Shown here piece after piece: positions 38,344-47,230 of a stretch of DNA of 64,000 nt (position 1 is its first letter; each line of letters opens with the position of its first letter). Source of the stretch: Stentor roeselii (lineage: Eukaryota > Ciliophora > Heterotrichea > Heterotrichida > Stentoridae); the NCBI GenBank assembly GCA_006503475.1, contig RSEH01000127.1, positions 1 to 64,000 on the forward strand, written 5' to 3'. The notes under the pieces were generated by a model. That model had not been told where the DNA came from. It saw nothing but the letters and a program-made list of their open reading frames with translations, and searched no databases. Both the position numbers and the translations under genes were made by a program.

Positions 38344-39195
38344 CTAATTAATTACTACCGAAGCAAAACTAATTTGAAGAGAAGGCATAGTCTCATTAAA
38401 AGATCCCCTCTTTTGAAAGATAACCAATCTTATAGTCCTATTGTAAAAAAAGGTAATCCCATTAAAAAATCCTTGCAAATTGTAAAAAATGATGATAAAA
38501 AATGTGATACTTTTATCTTTGCAACTATTTTCAACTAGTACAACAACCCTAATAATCATCAAAGGAATAAAAGAAACTAAAATAATCAAAGTATAAATCA
38601 TTCCTCTATCAAGCACAATAGCTTTCAAAGAAATATTTCCAAGACCCTTTACTTTCTTCAATATTTTAAAGTAAAGAACAAAATTTATTCCAAAAATAAT
38701 AGAAATCGGGAAATAAAGAATAGAAAATCTCCAAATATTCCCAACTTCATCGTTACTTATAAGGCAAAATTCTCCATAATAGGCATAACTTTGAGTAGAA
38801 AAAGGCAAAGCAACGATCCCGCCAACCACAAAAACAATGAAAAATACCCAAAATTTATGAAATTTTTCAAAATTCGTCTCTTCTAACACGATTATTTGAA
38901 ATATTGTAAATGTCAGACAAAATGCCCAAATTGGGTTTGAGGCAAAAAAGTAAGAGTCTAAGAAACCGTATAAAGAACATATATTTGAATCTGGGTCTAT
39001 TAGATTTTCTAGGATTACTGTCACAGATCGTAGTAAATCATTGATTGAAATGTAAATTAGGATTTTATATGAGTGGGCTCTGAATAAATCTTTTTTTAAG
39101 ATAAAATAGATAACTAAAGTGCTCAGGATGAACGAAAGGCCACTGCTTGATATTGTTAGCAAGAGTTTTAGGAATAAGGAATCAACTAAACACAT
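38344..39195 (-). CDS. seven-transmembrane receptor-like protein, array copy D
   Basis: Fourth receptor paralog, 283 residues, the shortest: the N-terminus lacks one residue (MCLVDS rather than MVCLADS) and the tail before SLQISFASVVIN is reduced. Landmarks: HSYKILIYISINDLLRS, PIWAFCLTFTIFQIIVLEE, NFEKFHKFW, LDRGMIYTLIILVSFIPLM and QGFFNGITFFYNRTIR. It groups with B and E by ILKKDLFRAHS. The tail motif is SLQISF instead of SLRISF. Outer-loop cysteines (NICSLYGF, EFCLI) are kept. No disruption is seen. Confidence 0.82.
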   Translation of the reverse strand: MCLVDSLFLKLLLTISSSGLSFILSTLVIYFILKKDLFRAHSYKILIYISINDLLRSVTVILENLIDPDSNICSLYGFLDSYFFASNPIWAFCLTFTIFQIIVLEETNFEKFHKFWVFFIVFVVGGIVALPFSTQSYAYYGEFCLISNDEVGNIWRFSILYFPISIIFGINFVLYFKILKKVKGLGNISLKAIVLDRGMIYTLIILVSFIPLMIIRVVVLVENSCKDKSITFFIIIFYNLQGFFNGITFFYNRTIRLVIFQKRGSFNETMPSLQISFASVVIN

Positions 39196-39841
39196 ATTAA
39201 ATTAATTATTTATACTTTCAAATTAAATTCTGTATTTTTTATTTGAAGACATTTTCGTAGTGAATTATTTTAAACCTTGGTATAAAAGATTTTCACCTTT
39301 TTTTTGAATCTTGAATGTTTTTATCTTTCTTTTGAAAATTCAATATAAAATTAGTTAATAAGTCATTGAAAATTATGTTTGCTTCTAGTAAGGCAATTTG
39401 ATAATAGATTGATGGGAAAGTACTGCATATCAAATTTGATTATACGATTTTGTTTATATTTATCAGAGAAAATTAGATGATATTTTTGAATGATAATAAT
39501 TTCTTGAAAATAACTATCATTTTTTTTTGGATTTAATTTAGCTCCATTTAGTAGAATATTCAATCAAAATATTTCTAGTAAACAATCTTGATGATCAAGG
39601 AATTATATATATCTCTTAAATATTTATACCATTAAATATAATCTCATTGAAGAAATTTATAATTCCATGATTGATTAAAGTTTATCAAATTTTAAACTAA
39701 AATATTTCACGAATCAATAACCTTTAATATATTCTAATAACTTCAAGATGCAATTTAAGATAGCTTAACAATAATTCAAGTAATCTATTATATTAAAATA
39801 AATTAATTGCCTAAAGACTCAAATAGATAAGATTACTACTT
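39196..39841. other. receptor-array spacer, 646 bp
   Basis: AT-rich spacer between copies D and E. A 66-codon minus-strand open stretch at 39363-39563 has no similarity or context support and is not called. Nothing else recognised. Confidence 0.55.
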
Positions 39842-40708
39842 TTAATTAATTACTTCTGAAGCATAACTGATGCGTAGTGATTGAATATCAGTCTGCATCG
39901 TATTCAAAAATGTATTTTTTTTCTTAAAAACTACAGATCTAATAGTTTTATTATAAAAAAAAGCAACTCCATTCAAAAAGCCTTGCAAGTAATAAAAAAT
40001 GACTAAAAAAAAAATCACATTTTCAACAGCACAACCTTGAAATATCAATTCAACCACCCTTAAAATCATAAAAGGAACAAAAACAATTAAAATGATTAAA
40101 GTATAAATCATTCCTCGATCCATCACAACTACTTTTACAGACAAAATTCCAATTTCCTTCACTTTTTTCATAATTTTTATAAAAAGCACGATATTTATCA
40201 CTAAAATAATCGATAAAGGAATATAAAGAAGTGAGAACCTCCAAATGATCCCTGCTTTATTATTTACCATTTGACAAAATCCTTCACTATAACCATAATT
40301 TTCAGTAATAAAAGGCAGTGCTTGGATTCCACCAACGATAAAAACATTGAAAAAAATCCAAAATTTGTGAAATTTTTCGAAATTCGACTGTTCAAGGACA
40401 ATGATCTGGAATATTGTAAATGTCAGACAAAGGGCCCAGATTGGGTTCGCTGCAAAAAAGTAATAATCAAGGAAACCGTATAATGAACAGATGATTGAAT
40501 CAGGAGGGACAAAGAATTCTGTTGTTGATATAAAGGATCTGATTAGGTCATTGATTGAAATGTAAGTCAAGATTTTATATGAATGAACTCTGAACAGGTC
40601 TTTCTTTAAGATTATCAAAATTACTAAGATGCTTAAGATAAGAGAAAGAATGCTGCAGAGTAATGTTAGAATAAATTTTAAGTAAAAGGAATCAACTAAG
40701 CACTCCAT
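39842..40708 (-). CDS. seven-transmembrane receptor-like protein, array copy E
   Basis: Fifth and last receptor paralog, 288 residues. Landmarks: HSYKILTYISINDLIRS, PIWALCLTFTIFQIIVLEQ, NFEKFHKFW, MDRGMIYTLIILIVFVPFM (Met for the usual Leu) and QGFLNGVAFFYNKTIR. The tail QSLRISYASEVIN resembles copies B and D. The loop 2 acid LEE becomes LEQ here. It starts MECLVDSFYLK. All seven spans and outer-loop cysteines (IICSLYGF, GFCQM) are kept. It is transcribed first in the array direction, with 365 bp to the RING/PHR-like gene. Confidence 0.82.
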   Translation of the reverse strand: MECLVDSFYLKFILTLLCSILSLILSILVILIILKKDLFRVHSYKILTYISINDLIRSFISTTEFFVPPDSIICSLYGFLDYYFFAANPIWALCLTFTIFQIIVLEQSNFEKFHKFWIFFNVFIVGGIQALPFITENYGYSEGFCQMVNNKAGIIWRFSLLYIPLSIILVINIVLFIKIMKKVKEIGILSVKVVVMDRGMIYTLIILIVFVPFMILRVVELIFQGCAVENVIFFLVIFYYLQGFLNGVAFFYNKTIRSVVFKKKNTFLNTMQTDIQSLRISYASEVIN

Positions 40709-41073
40709 TATTTTATTATATTTGAAATAATATTTTAGAAATCAACTCGAAATAGTAAATAAGGAAAAGGTTCTAATTTAAGTCAAGAATATTGAAGCTG
40801 GTGTTTGTGTTTCTTGATTGTAATTGATTGAATTATTTGTAGCGAAATTAGAATTATTATAAATTTAAATTATATGTTTTATAATTAGAGAGATGTATTT
40901 GATATTTAAGCAACTTCTTCAATAATTTGCAGGCTTTTTAGATATTTTAAACTTAATCAATATTTTGAAAGATTGATTTGATATTTTCATGATTTATCTA
41001 ATTCTTGAGATTTATCAGTGAATATTAATCAAATCAAAACAATTTCTAACCTAAATTTAAAACTCATAGTCTA
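40709..41073. other. intergenic spacer, 365 bp
   Basis: AT-rich spacer between receptor copy E and the RING/PHR-like gene. T/G-rich left, A/C-rich right on the plus strand. Nothing further recognised. Confidence 0.55.
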
Positions 41074-42108
41074 TTAAATTATCTTATCTGAAACTATAGT
41101 ATCATTAAAGCAGTTTCTAAACTTTAAATAAAAAGTGATACAACCAAGGCCATGGTATTCAACATGTTGTATTTTTATTGAACTTTTTTCTATAATTTTC
41201 TTTGAGTACCTAAAGATATATTGAAAATCAGCATTCACACAATATCTAAGTTTATAAACCTTTTCATCTTTAAGAGAAACAGGTTTATTCAGCCTAATCC
41301 CAGCAGTTAGCCTAGAACCAGAGTTATGCACCTCCATCATGATATCCTCTTTATATATAATCTGATTATCCTCTAATATGCAAAAGTTGAATATGAATAA
41401 ACTTGAATTTAACCCTACAGATCTTCCAATCCCTATTTCAAGAAGCTCGCAAGGTTCTTTTGTAAATATTTTAAACTTATGAGCCACAATTCCTTGTTTA
41501 ATTACCTTAAACGCAACTATTCTTCCTAAAAATAAACAGTGTTCTAAATCTTTTAATTCTTTTTTCTCTATTTCCAAGGCCATTCGAGACAATTTTTGTA
41601 TTTCAATTCTAGAAGATGTCAAAAAACTATTGAATAAAATTAAAGAATATTTTTGATTGTATTGAAAAAGATTCATTTCTTTGATAAAGTTTAACAATTT
41701 CTTTGAATTATCTGAGGAAATATGGATCGAATGCTCAGACCCGAGGATAAAGTTGGTATTTTTTAGAGAAATTAAAGTTTTTAAAGAATTTTTTTGGATT
41801 TCTAAGGATTTTGAATAGCTTCGGAGATTAGATGAAAATGATTTGATGTCTGTTGGAGTTAATGGTGCTGGTCTTAAACTTTTGTTATGATTTTGAACTG
41901 TTTTATAAGTGGGCAGTGATTGAGTCGTTGAGTTTGAAGCTTCATTGTTAGAAATGTCTGCACCACATAAAGGACATGAAGATATTGAATGACTCTTCAA
42001 GTAAGCTATGCAGTTAGTGCACAATTGGCAAGTAAATTTAAGATAGGATGCAGAATTGAATTTTAAGAGATTTCTGTAACAATAGGAACAAATGTAGTTT
42101 TGGCTCAT
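41074..42108 (-). CDS. divergent RING/PHR-like protein
   Basis: A 344-residue protein with the same plan as the array at 12-3871 but much diverged. Seen: an N-terminal RING-like cluster (YICSYCYRNL ... FTCQLCTNC ... SCPLCGADI) in which the usual middle C-x-H pair is replaced by C-x2-C-x2-C spacing; a helical middle; and a C-terminal 140 residues with PHR-like features (LEIGIGRSVGLNSSLFIFNF, GSRLTAGIRLNKPVSL, YHGLGCITFYLKF). No B-box is visible. It may bind zinc differently from a standard RING, so ligase activity is uncertain. It lies just right of the receptor array on the same strand. Confidence 0.7.
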   Translation of the reverse strand: MSQNYICSYCYRNLLKFNSASYLKFTCQLCTNCIAYLKSHSISSCPLCGADISNNEASNSTTQSLPTYKTVQNHNKSLRPAPLTPTDIKSFSSNLRSYSKSLEIQKNSLKTLISLKNTNFILGSEHSIHISSDNSKKLLNFIKEMNLFQYNQKYSLILFNSFLTSSRIEIQKLSRMALEIEKKELKDLEHCLFLGRIVAFKVIKQGIVAHKFKIFTKEPCELLEIGIGRSVGLNSSLFIFNFCILEDNQIIYKEDIMMEVHNSGSRLTAGIRLNKPVSLKDEKVYKLRYCVNADFQYIFRYSKKIIEKSSIKIQHVEYHGLGCITFYLKFRNCFNDTIVSDKII

Positions 42109-42624
42109 TTATGTATTATAAACTAAGGCTGATTATTTGAAAATATCTTTCTTTATTCGAATGTAATTGTTTAGTATAGTTAAATAGATTATTCTAAATT
42201 TGATGATTATATTTTTAAGAGATTATGGAAGATTAAACTGATTCTGACCTTTTATTCTCTTTTAAATCAAGTGAAATACGCAGAGTAATAAACATGTTTT
42301 TTTTTGAAATTATATCGATTTGGCTTTTGGAGACTTTTTTTGTGAATAATCAAGGCTGAATTAATCATAATGATGCTTTTTATTCACAAAACAATGAGAG
42401 ATTCCAACATATAAAAACTTAATAAATCATATAATATTAGTTATATATCACCTAATTCAAGAACTTGATTAAATTATAGTAAATATATAAATGCAATATG
42501 ATAATCATAACTATTAAACCATAATACGCCTACTTTTATTAAATATTCCAGCCTTATCTACACCTCAATGCCCTACTAACTAAAACCCCATTAAAATCCT
42601 CCATAACATGATACTTAATCTACC
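42109..42624. other. intergenic spacer, 516 bp
   Basis: AT-rich; the last 100 bp left of the CK1 gene are strongly A/C-rich on the plus strand, as seen left of other genes. Nothing further recognised. Confidence 0.6.
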
Positions 42625-43683
42625 CTAAAAAACAGCACATTTCCCTTTAGCCCCATCACTAGTCTGGCCATGAATAATTCCATCCTTCAATCCACTTTCA
42701 TGATTACTTTCAAAAGCAGCTTGTTTGCTATCATTAAGTACATTTCCCTTCCTCAAATCATCAATAATCTTATTACTGAGTGTAATATGTGTAGTATAAT
42801 TCCTCACAGTCCAGTCATAAATGAAATCCAAGCAAACCTCTTCCTTCCTCATCAATTCCCTGACAAGTCCCTTCAAATAAACATAATCCGGTTTATCCTC
42901 GAACTTCAAACTTCTTGCATAGTTCAAAACATTAAAAATCTCGACAGGCAAGTCATGATAAGTCGAGTCACTTAAAGCGATTTTTTTCTTTTCCATGATT
43001 TTATTGTACTTCTCTGTTTTCGTAGTGGCAGGCATGCCTTGCCACGGAAGACTTCCAATCAAAAAATAAGCCAAAACATAAAAAATCGACTCAATATCAT
43101 CCCTTCTGCTCTGTTCAATTCCCTGATGAGTGAAAATCGAGGCATATCTGGCAGTCCCAGTAAGAGACTTTCCAGTTTTCATCGGAATATGGTCTAAAGT
43201 CTTCGAATCACGAAATTTCTTCGATAGTCCAAAGTCAATAGTAAAGATTGTCTTGCTTTTCTCCCCAAGTCCGATCAGAAAATTGTCAGGTTTCACATCT
43301 CGATGAATGAAATTTTTACTGTGCATCACTTCGACTCTTGTAAGAAGCTGCTCTGCGATCATGAGGACTGTTTTTAATGAAAATCGACGGTTGCAGTAAG
43401 TGAAAAGGTCTTCTAATGAAGGGCCTAGCAGCTCCATTATCAAAACGTTGAACCCGCCCTCTGAGCCAAACCAAATCATTGAAGGCATTCCTTCGTCTTC
43501 TTGGAATAACTTCATTAGTTTTGACTCGTATGAAAGTTGAGGGTGACGAGTGTTTGTTGGCTCTAGTTTTATTGCAACTTCTTCGTGAGTTTGGGTGTTG
43601 ATACCCAGGAATACGTCGCCGAATGAACCTTTTCCGATCTTTTTACCTAGTCTGTATTTGCCTCCTACACGGATTTCGAGCAT
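42625..43683 (-). CDS. casein kinase 1 with C-terminal CaaX box
   Basis: A 352-residue CK1-family Ser/Thr kinase. Seen: GKGSFGDVF loop, ATP lysine in VAIKLEP, catalytic loop [21 protein letters not shown], and the CK1 signature [20 protein letters not shown] in the activation region, with GSLPWQG after it. Substrates of this family are primed or acidic sites in cell-cycle, trafficking and Wnt-type pathways. The C-terminus ends KGKCAVF, where CAVF fits a CaaX prenylation box (Phe favours geranylgeranyl transfer). Yeast Yck1/2 and animal CK1-gamma reach membranes by C-terminal palmitoylation, so a prenyl anchor would be a different solution. The core is complete and should be active. Confidence 0.95.
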   Translation of the reverse strand: MLEIRVGGKYRLGKKIGKGSFGDVFLGINTQTHEEVAIKLEPTNTRHPQLSYESKLMKLFQEDEGMPSMIWFGSEGGFNVLIMELLGPSLEDLFTYCNRRFSLKTVLMIAEQLLTRVEVMHSKNFIHRDVKPDNFLIGLGEKSKTIFTIDFGLSKKFRDSKTLDHIPMKTGKSLTGTARYASIFTHQGIEQSRRDDIESIFYVLAYFLIGSLPWQGMPATTKTEKYNKIMEKKKIALSDSTYHDLPVEIFNVLNYARSLKFEDKPDYVYLKGLVRELMRKEEVCLDFIYDWTVRNYTTHITLSNKIIDDLRKGNVLNDSKQAAFESNHESGLKDGIIHGQTSDGAKGKCAVF

Positions 43684-44003
43684 TTTGGTGTTTTAATGAT
43701 TTGGGATGATGGAGATTAGGATTGGGTGAAGAGGTTTCATTATTTTTTGTTGAGGATTGAAGGGGGTTTTTTGAGGTTTAAATCGATCCTACTAGAAGAA
43801 ATTGTTTAAATTTTTGATATAATAACTGTAAAGCTGAAATTAAACTGATAAAATCATCACCTATAATAAATTCTTCTTTTTCCTAATCATCTGCTCTAAA
43901 ATCTTAAAAATCACCTGAAATCCTATTAAAAATTTTTCAAAATTATTATAACTCATAACAAACCACCTGAAAATCTCTAAAGATTTATCACTAAACCAAA
44001 AAT
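43684..44003. other. intergenic spacer, 320 bp
   Basis: T/G-rich on the left (leader of CK1 on the minus strand), A/C-rich on the right. Nothing further recognised. Confidence 0.6.
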
Positions 44004-44393
44004 TTACTTCAAATTATAAGCTTGATTATTCTTATATTCAACAGAACCTTCTTGAAAAAAATTCAATTTTTTCGGCAAACAACTAAAAGAAGATCCCGTT
44101 TTTTTCGAATAAATCGTATTAATTTTTTTCCTTTCATTCATAATGCCCAAGTCTTTATCCAAAAACATTCTTTTTGCCTGTTTAATAGCAGGAAGTTTAA
44201 CATCAGCAAGTCCATGACTCTTGCTGATATTTCCATCACTTAAGTTATTCTTAACCTTGTTGATGGTAGTTCCATTAACATTTATTTCCGAGTTTATTGC
44301 TTTTGCAACTTTTTTCCTTCTGATGACTTTAAAATCGCTTCCAGAATTTGAAAACTTTTCCTTGAATTTCTTATAAAACTCTTGATTTTCCAT
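44004..44393 (-). CDS. small basic protein, unrecognised
   Basis: A 129-residue Lys-rich protein without membrane segments. The start MENQEFYKKFKEKFSNSG could form a helix; the rest is polar (VIRRKKVAKAINSEI, KLPAIKQAKRMFLDKDLGIM, SCLPKKLNFFQEGS). No domain is recognised. Its start codon lies 25 bp from that of the PEX11-like gene on the other strand, and this tight divergent pair suggests shared control. Coding status rests on its length, normal start context and pairing. Confidence 0.6.
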   Translation of the reverse strand: MENQEFYKKFKEKFSNSGSDFKVIRRKKVAKAINSEINVNGTTINKVKNNLSDGNISKSHGLADVKLPAIKQAKRMFLDKDLGIMNERKKINTIYSKKTGSSFSCLPKKLNFFQEGSVEYKNNQAYNLK

Positions 44394-44418
44394 GATATTT
44401 TATCAAGTAATTAACAAT
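44394..44418. promoter_or_regulatory. 25-bp divergent spacer between start codons
   Basis: Only 25 bp (atattttatcaagtaattaac plus ends) separate two divergent ATGs. If both starts are right, promoters and leaders must be minimal or overlap coding sequence. Confidence 0.55.
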
Positions 44419-45285
44419 ATGAGTCTTCGAAGAGTTGCAAGTTCTTCATCTTTTCTCTCTTCTTTGGCTAGTCCGACTATCAAGGGTTCTCAGCTTTTTC
44501 TTTACTTCTCTGCCAGTGTTGCTCATATTTTAAGGATTTCTCATGGGCGAGATAAAATTTTTCGTTTGATTCAGAGCATCTCGGAACTTTATAAGCAGTG
44601 CATGCTTGAGTATCTTGAAGAGTTTCGTATTAAAGCCTGGCCAACTTCAATGAAGAATGCTCAATTGTTAGTAATCGCGATGAAAAATGGTCGGAAATTT
44701 TTCCGCCTTCTGCGATGGGTCGAAGAAATCGGAAGAGTCGAGGACAAACTATCAAGACCCCCAAAAACCGAGATAATCCTAAAACTATTAAGACACATGA
44801 TCGGAGTGGTTTATTACTTTTTAGACAATATCATCTGGACAATAAACATTGGACTGCTTGGAGAGGTCGGCGACGATAATTCCAGACTTGAAAGAGCGAA
44901 GGACTCTTTGTCATTTGTTCGATATTTTATGAGAATCATCATTTTTTACATCACTTTCAACTCAAAATTCGATAAAGAGAAAAACTTGAGGGTTGATCTT
45001 TTAACGTACCCGAATAAAGAAATCAATTTTGATAGTAATGGACTTGACCTTACTCTTAGTTTGATTAAAGCGAGAAGTAAGAGAAGGTTTCAGACTCTTG
45101 AAATGTTTATCAATGTTTTTAGGATTATTATGCTGAGTAAAAGTTTGAAGTTCCCTGGAACTGATAAGCTTAGTGCTGTATTTTATAGTGCTTGTGGAGT
45201 TACTTCAGTTGCTTTGTCGCTGTTTAAGTTGCTTACTCATAAGTCGAGTCCTTTGATTACTTATAATGTTGTGGGAAAAAGATAG
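44419..45285 (+). CDS. PEX11: PEX11-like peroxisomal membrane protein
   Basis: A 288-residue protein from MSLRRVASSSS; an ATG 27 nt upstream would overlap the divergent gene and is less likely. PEX11 proteins elongate and divide peroxisomes. Seen: HGRDKIFRLIQSISELYK near the N-terminus (family motif GRDKx2R with amphipathic helix), LRWVEEIGRVED, LDNIIWTINIGLLG (family motif LDNxxWLxxIG), and a final hydrophobic helix (VFYSACGVTSVALSLFKLL) before a short polar tail. Length is typical (about 230-300). The fit is to the family; the alpha, beta or gamma subtype cannot be told. Confidence 0.88.
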   Translation: MSLRRVASSSSFLSSLASPTIKGSQLFLYFSASVAHILRISHGRDKIFRLIQSISELYKQCMLEYLEEFRIKAWPTSMKNAQLLVIAMKNGRKFFRLLRWVEEIGRVEDKLSRPPKTEIILKLLRHMIGVVYYFLDNIIWTINIGLLGEVGDDNSRLERAKDSLSFVRYFMRIIIFYITFNSKFDKEKNLRVDLLTYPNKEINFDSNGLDLTLSLIKARSKRRFQTLEMFINVFRIIMLSKSLKFPGTDKLSAVFYSACGVTSVALSLFKLLTHKSSPLITYNVVGKR

Positions 45286-45699
45286 GGTTTGGTGAATTTC
45301 AGGATTTATTTGATTTTTGAGTTAGTTTTAAATAAGATTTGAGTTATTTGTTTGAGATGTTTAGTTTTATTAATATTGAGGGTTTTGGATTATTTATTTA
45401 GTTGAATTGTTTAAGTATATAATGAGTTTGGATTACAATTAGCTCATTTAAGGATAGCTAATAAATCGCGTTAAATAATTGAATTGTGAAATTTTCATGC
45501 ATTTTATGAAAAGTTTAGGACTTTAGGGGATAGTTCATATAATTGCATGGTTTTTTAATATATATTTTAGTATTGATTAGAAGGAATCATTTAATGATAC
45601 TCTTGAAAGTTGTGTCAATGAAGTGATTCTGATATTCTCATGTATTTAATCAATATAGGGTTGAGCTTCCATTAAAGTAAAAATCCATAAATCTATATT
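45286..45699. other. intergenic spacer, 414 bp
   Basis: Strongly T/G-rich on the plus strand after PEX11 for about 150 bp, then mixed AT-rich and finally A/C-rich before the kinase start. Nothing further recognised. Confidence 0.6.
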
Positions 45700-47214
45700 A
45701 TGACCTCAATCTCCAACTACAGAATCCTCCGTTCACTCGGCGAAGGTTCCTTCGCAAAAGTAAAGAGTAATCGTTAAAAAGTGGGAATTCACCGTAAAAC
45801 CAACCAAAGAGTCGCAATAAAAATAATAAAACCCTCCGTATCCGACAAGCAAAAACTAAGCAAAATCAAGCAAGAGGCAAAAATTCTTTCATCATTTAAC
45901 CATCCTCACATCCTTCGAGTTTACGAGTTCATCCAAAGTGAAGAAGGTCTCTTCATCGTGATGGAGTACCTTCCAGGTGGAGAGTTATACGACTTAATAA
46001 TCAACAAAGGAAAATTTTCAGAAGAAGATTCCCGGCTAATCTTCCAGCAGCTTATTTGCGCACTTGATTATTGCCATCATCATGGAGTTGCCCATCGAGA
46101 CATAAAGCCTGAAAACATTTTACTTGACGAGCAAAACAACATAAAATTAGGAGACTTTGGACTCAGTAATTACTTTCATGATGGCGCTTTTTTAAATACG
46201 AAATGTGGAAGTTTGAACTATGCTGCACCTGAATTGCTTGAAGGGAAAAAGTACTGTGGACCTGAAATTGATGTTTGGAGCTCTGGGGTCGTTTTGTATG
46301 TACTTGTTACTGGGTGCTTGCCTTTTGATGAAAATCAAGTCGCTACTTTGACTTTGAAGATTAAGAATGCGGATTATTCGGTTCCTTTAAGTGTTAGTTT
46401 GATTTGTAAGGATTTGATTTCAAGGATGTTGAACCCTGACCCTTTACATAGAATTACTGTCGGACAGATTAGACATCATCCTTGGTTTAATACGAAACTT
46501 CCAAATCATCTTAACTTTGGAGTTAATTGTTTGGATAAGGATGAAGTTTTTAGTTTGTGTGAAATCAAACCAAGGTCTTCTTTGAAACTGGATCAAGAAA
46601 TCTTTAATAAGTGTACCCAGCTCCACCTTTGCCCCGACTACTCAGAAGACCGTTTAAAGCGCAGACTATCAAAACAAAAACAAGACGCTTTTTGTGTAGC
46701 CTACCGAATGCTTCAAGACCAAAAACAAAAAGAAAAAATCAAAGAACTAAACCAAAAAAGTCTAGAAATAACTCCAGCCTTCACCAGTCCCGACAAGAAA
46801 AAAAAATCCCCGAAATCCAAAACTCGATCTTCCATCTCAAAAATCCAAAATTCCTCAAAGCCTCAATCAACAGTCTTCAAATTCCAAGACTTCGAAGTTC
46901 ATCAACTTTTCAGTCCTCACAACTGGACTTACGGTTTCAGAGCTTTGAAGTCAACTCAAGACTTTTACTCATTATTCATGAAATCATGCGAAGAGCTCCA
47001 GATGGTAAAAAATGATTAGAAAGTCATTGTTTCTCCTGATTTAAAATTAAAAGTTAAAGGAAGAGAAGTCAGTGTCCTTTGTGAGTTTTTTAAGGTAAAA
47101 GATCAGCAGGTCGATAATGCTGTGTCTTTAGATTTCGTTTTGAAGAAGGGAAAAGTGATGAATTTTTTAAATATTTGCTCGGAGGTCTACACATCGATGA
47201 AAAAATACTCTTAG
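45700..47214 (+). CDS. SNF1/AMPK-like kinase with two 15-nt introns
   Basis: A 494-residue kinase from three exons: 45700-45766, 45782-47004, 47020-47214. Exon 1 supplies MTSISNYRILRSLGEGSFAK, the glycine loop; K36 in VAIKIIKP; HRDIKPEN from 127; DFG 147-149; activation loop FLNTKCGSLNYAAPE with T162 at the AMPK Thr172 position, so an upstream kinase probably activates it. The C-terminal 110 residues, completed only by exon 3, match the KA1/AMPK alpha C-terminal domain (WTYGFRALKSTQDFY, SLDFVLKKGKVMNFLNICSE). This layout fits the energy-sensing AMPK/SNF1 family, though a related CAMK-like kinase with KA1 is possible. APC4 starts 16 bp after the stop. Confidence 0.92.
45767..45781 (+). other. 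15-nt spliceosomal intron
   Basis: Sequence GTAATCGTTAAAAAG. It splits a Met codon (A|TG). Retention leads to TAA within the intron. Removal joins the glycine loop to the ATP-lysine strand of the kinase. Confidence 0.92.
47005..47019 (+). other. 15-nt spliceosomal intron
   Basis: Sequence GTAAAAAATGATTAG, between codons after Met. Retention ends the protein at the terminal TAG; removal adds 64 residues that complete the KA1-like domain. Confidence 0.9.
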
Positions 47215-47230
47215 GAAGATTAGTGTAATA

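Noticed and set aside
39363-39563. 66-codon minus-strand frame between receptor copies D and E
   Set aside because: No similarity, unlike the receptor family, and AT-rich spacer composition.
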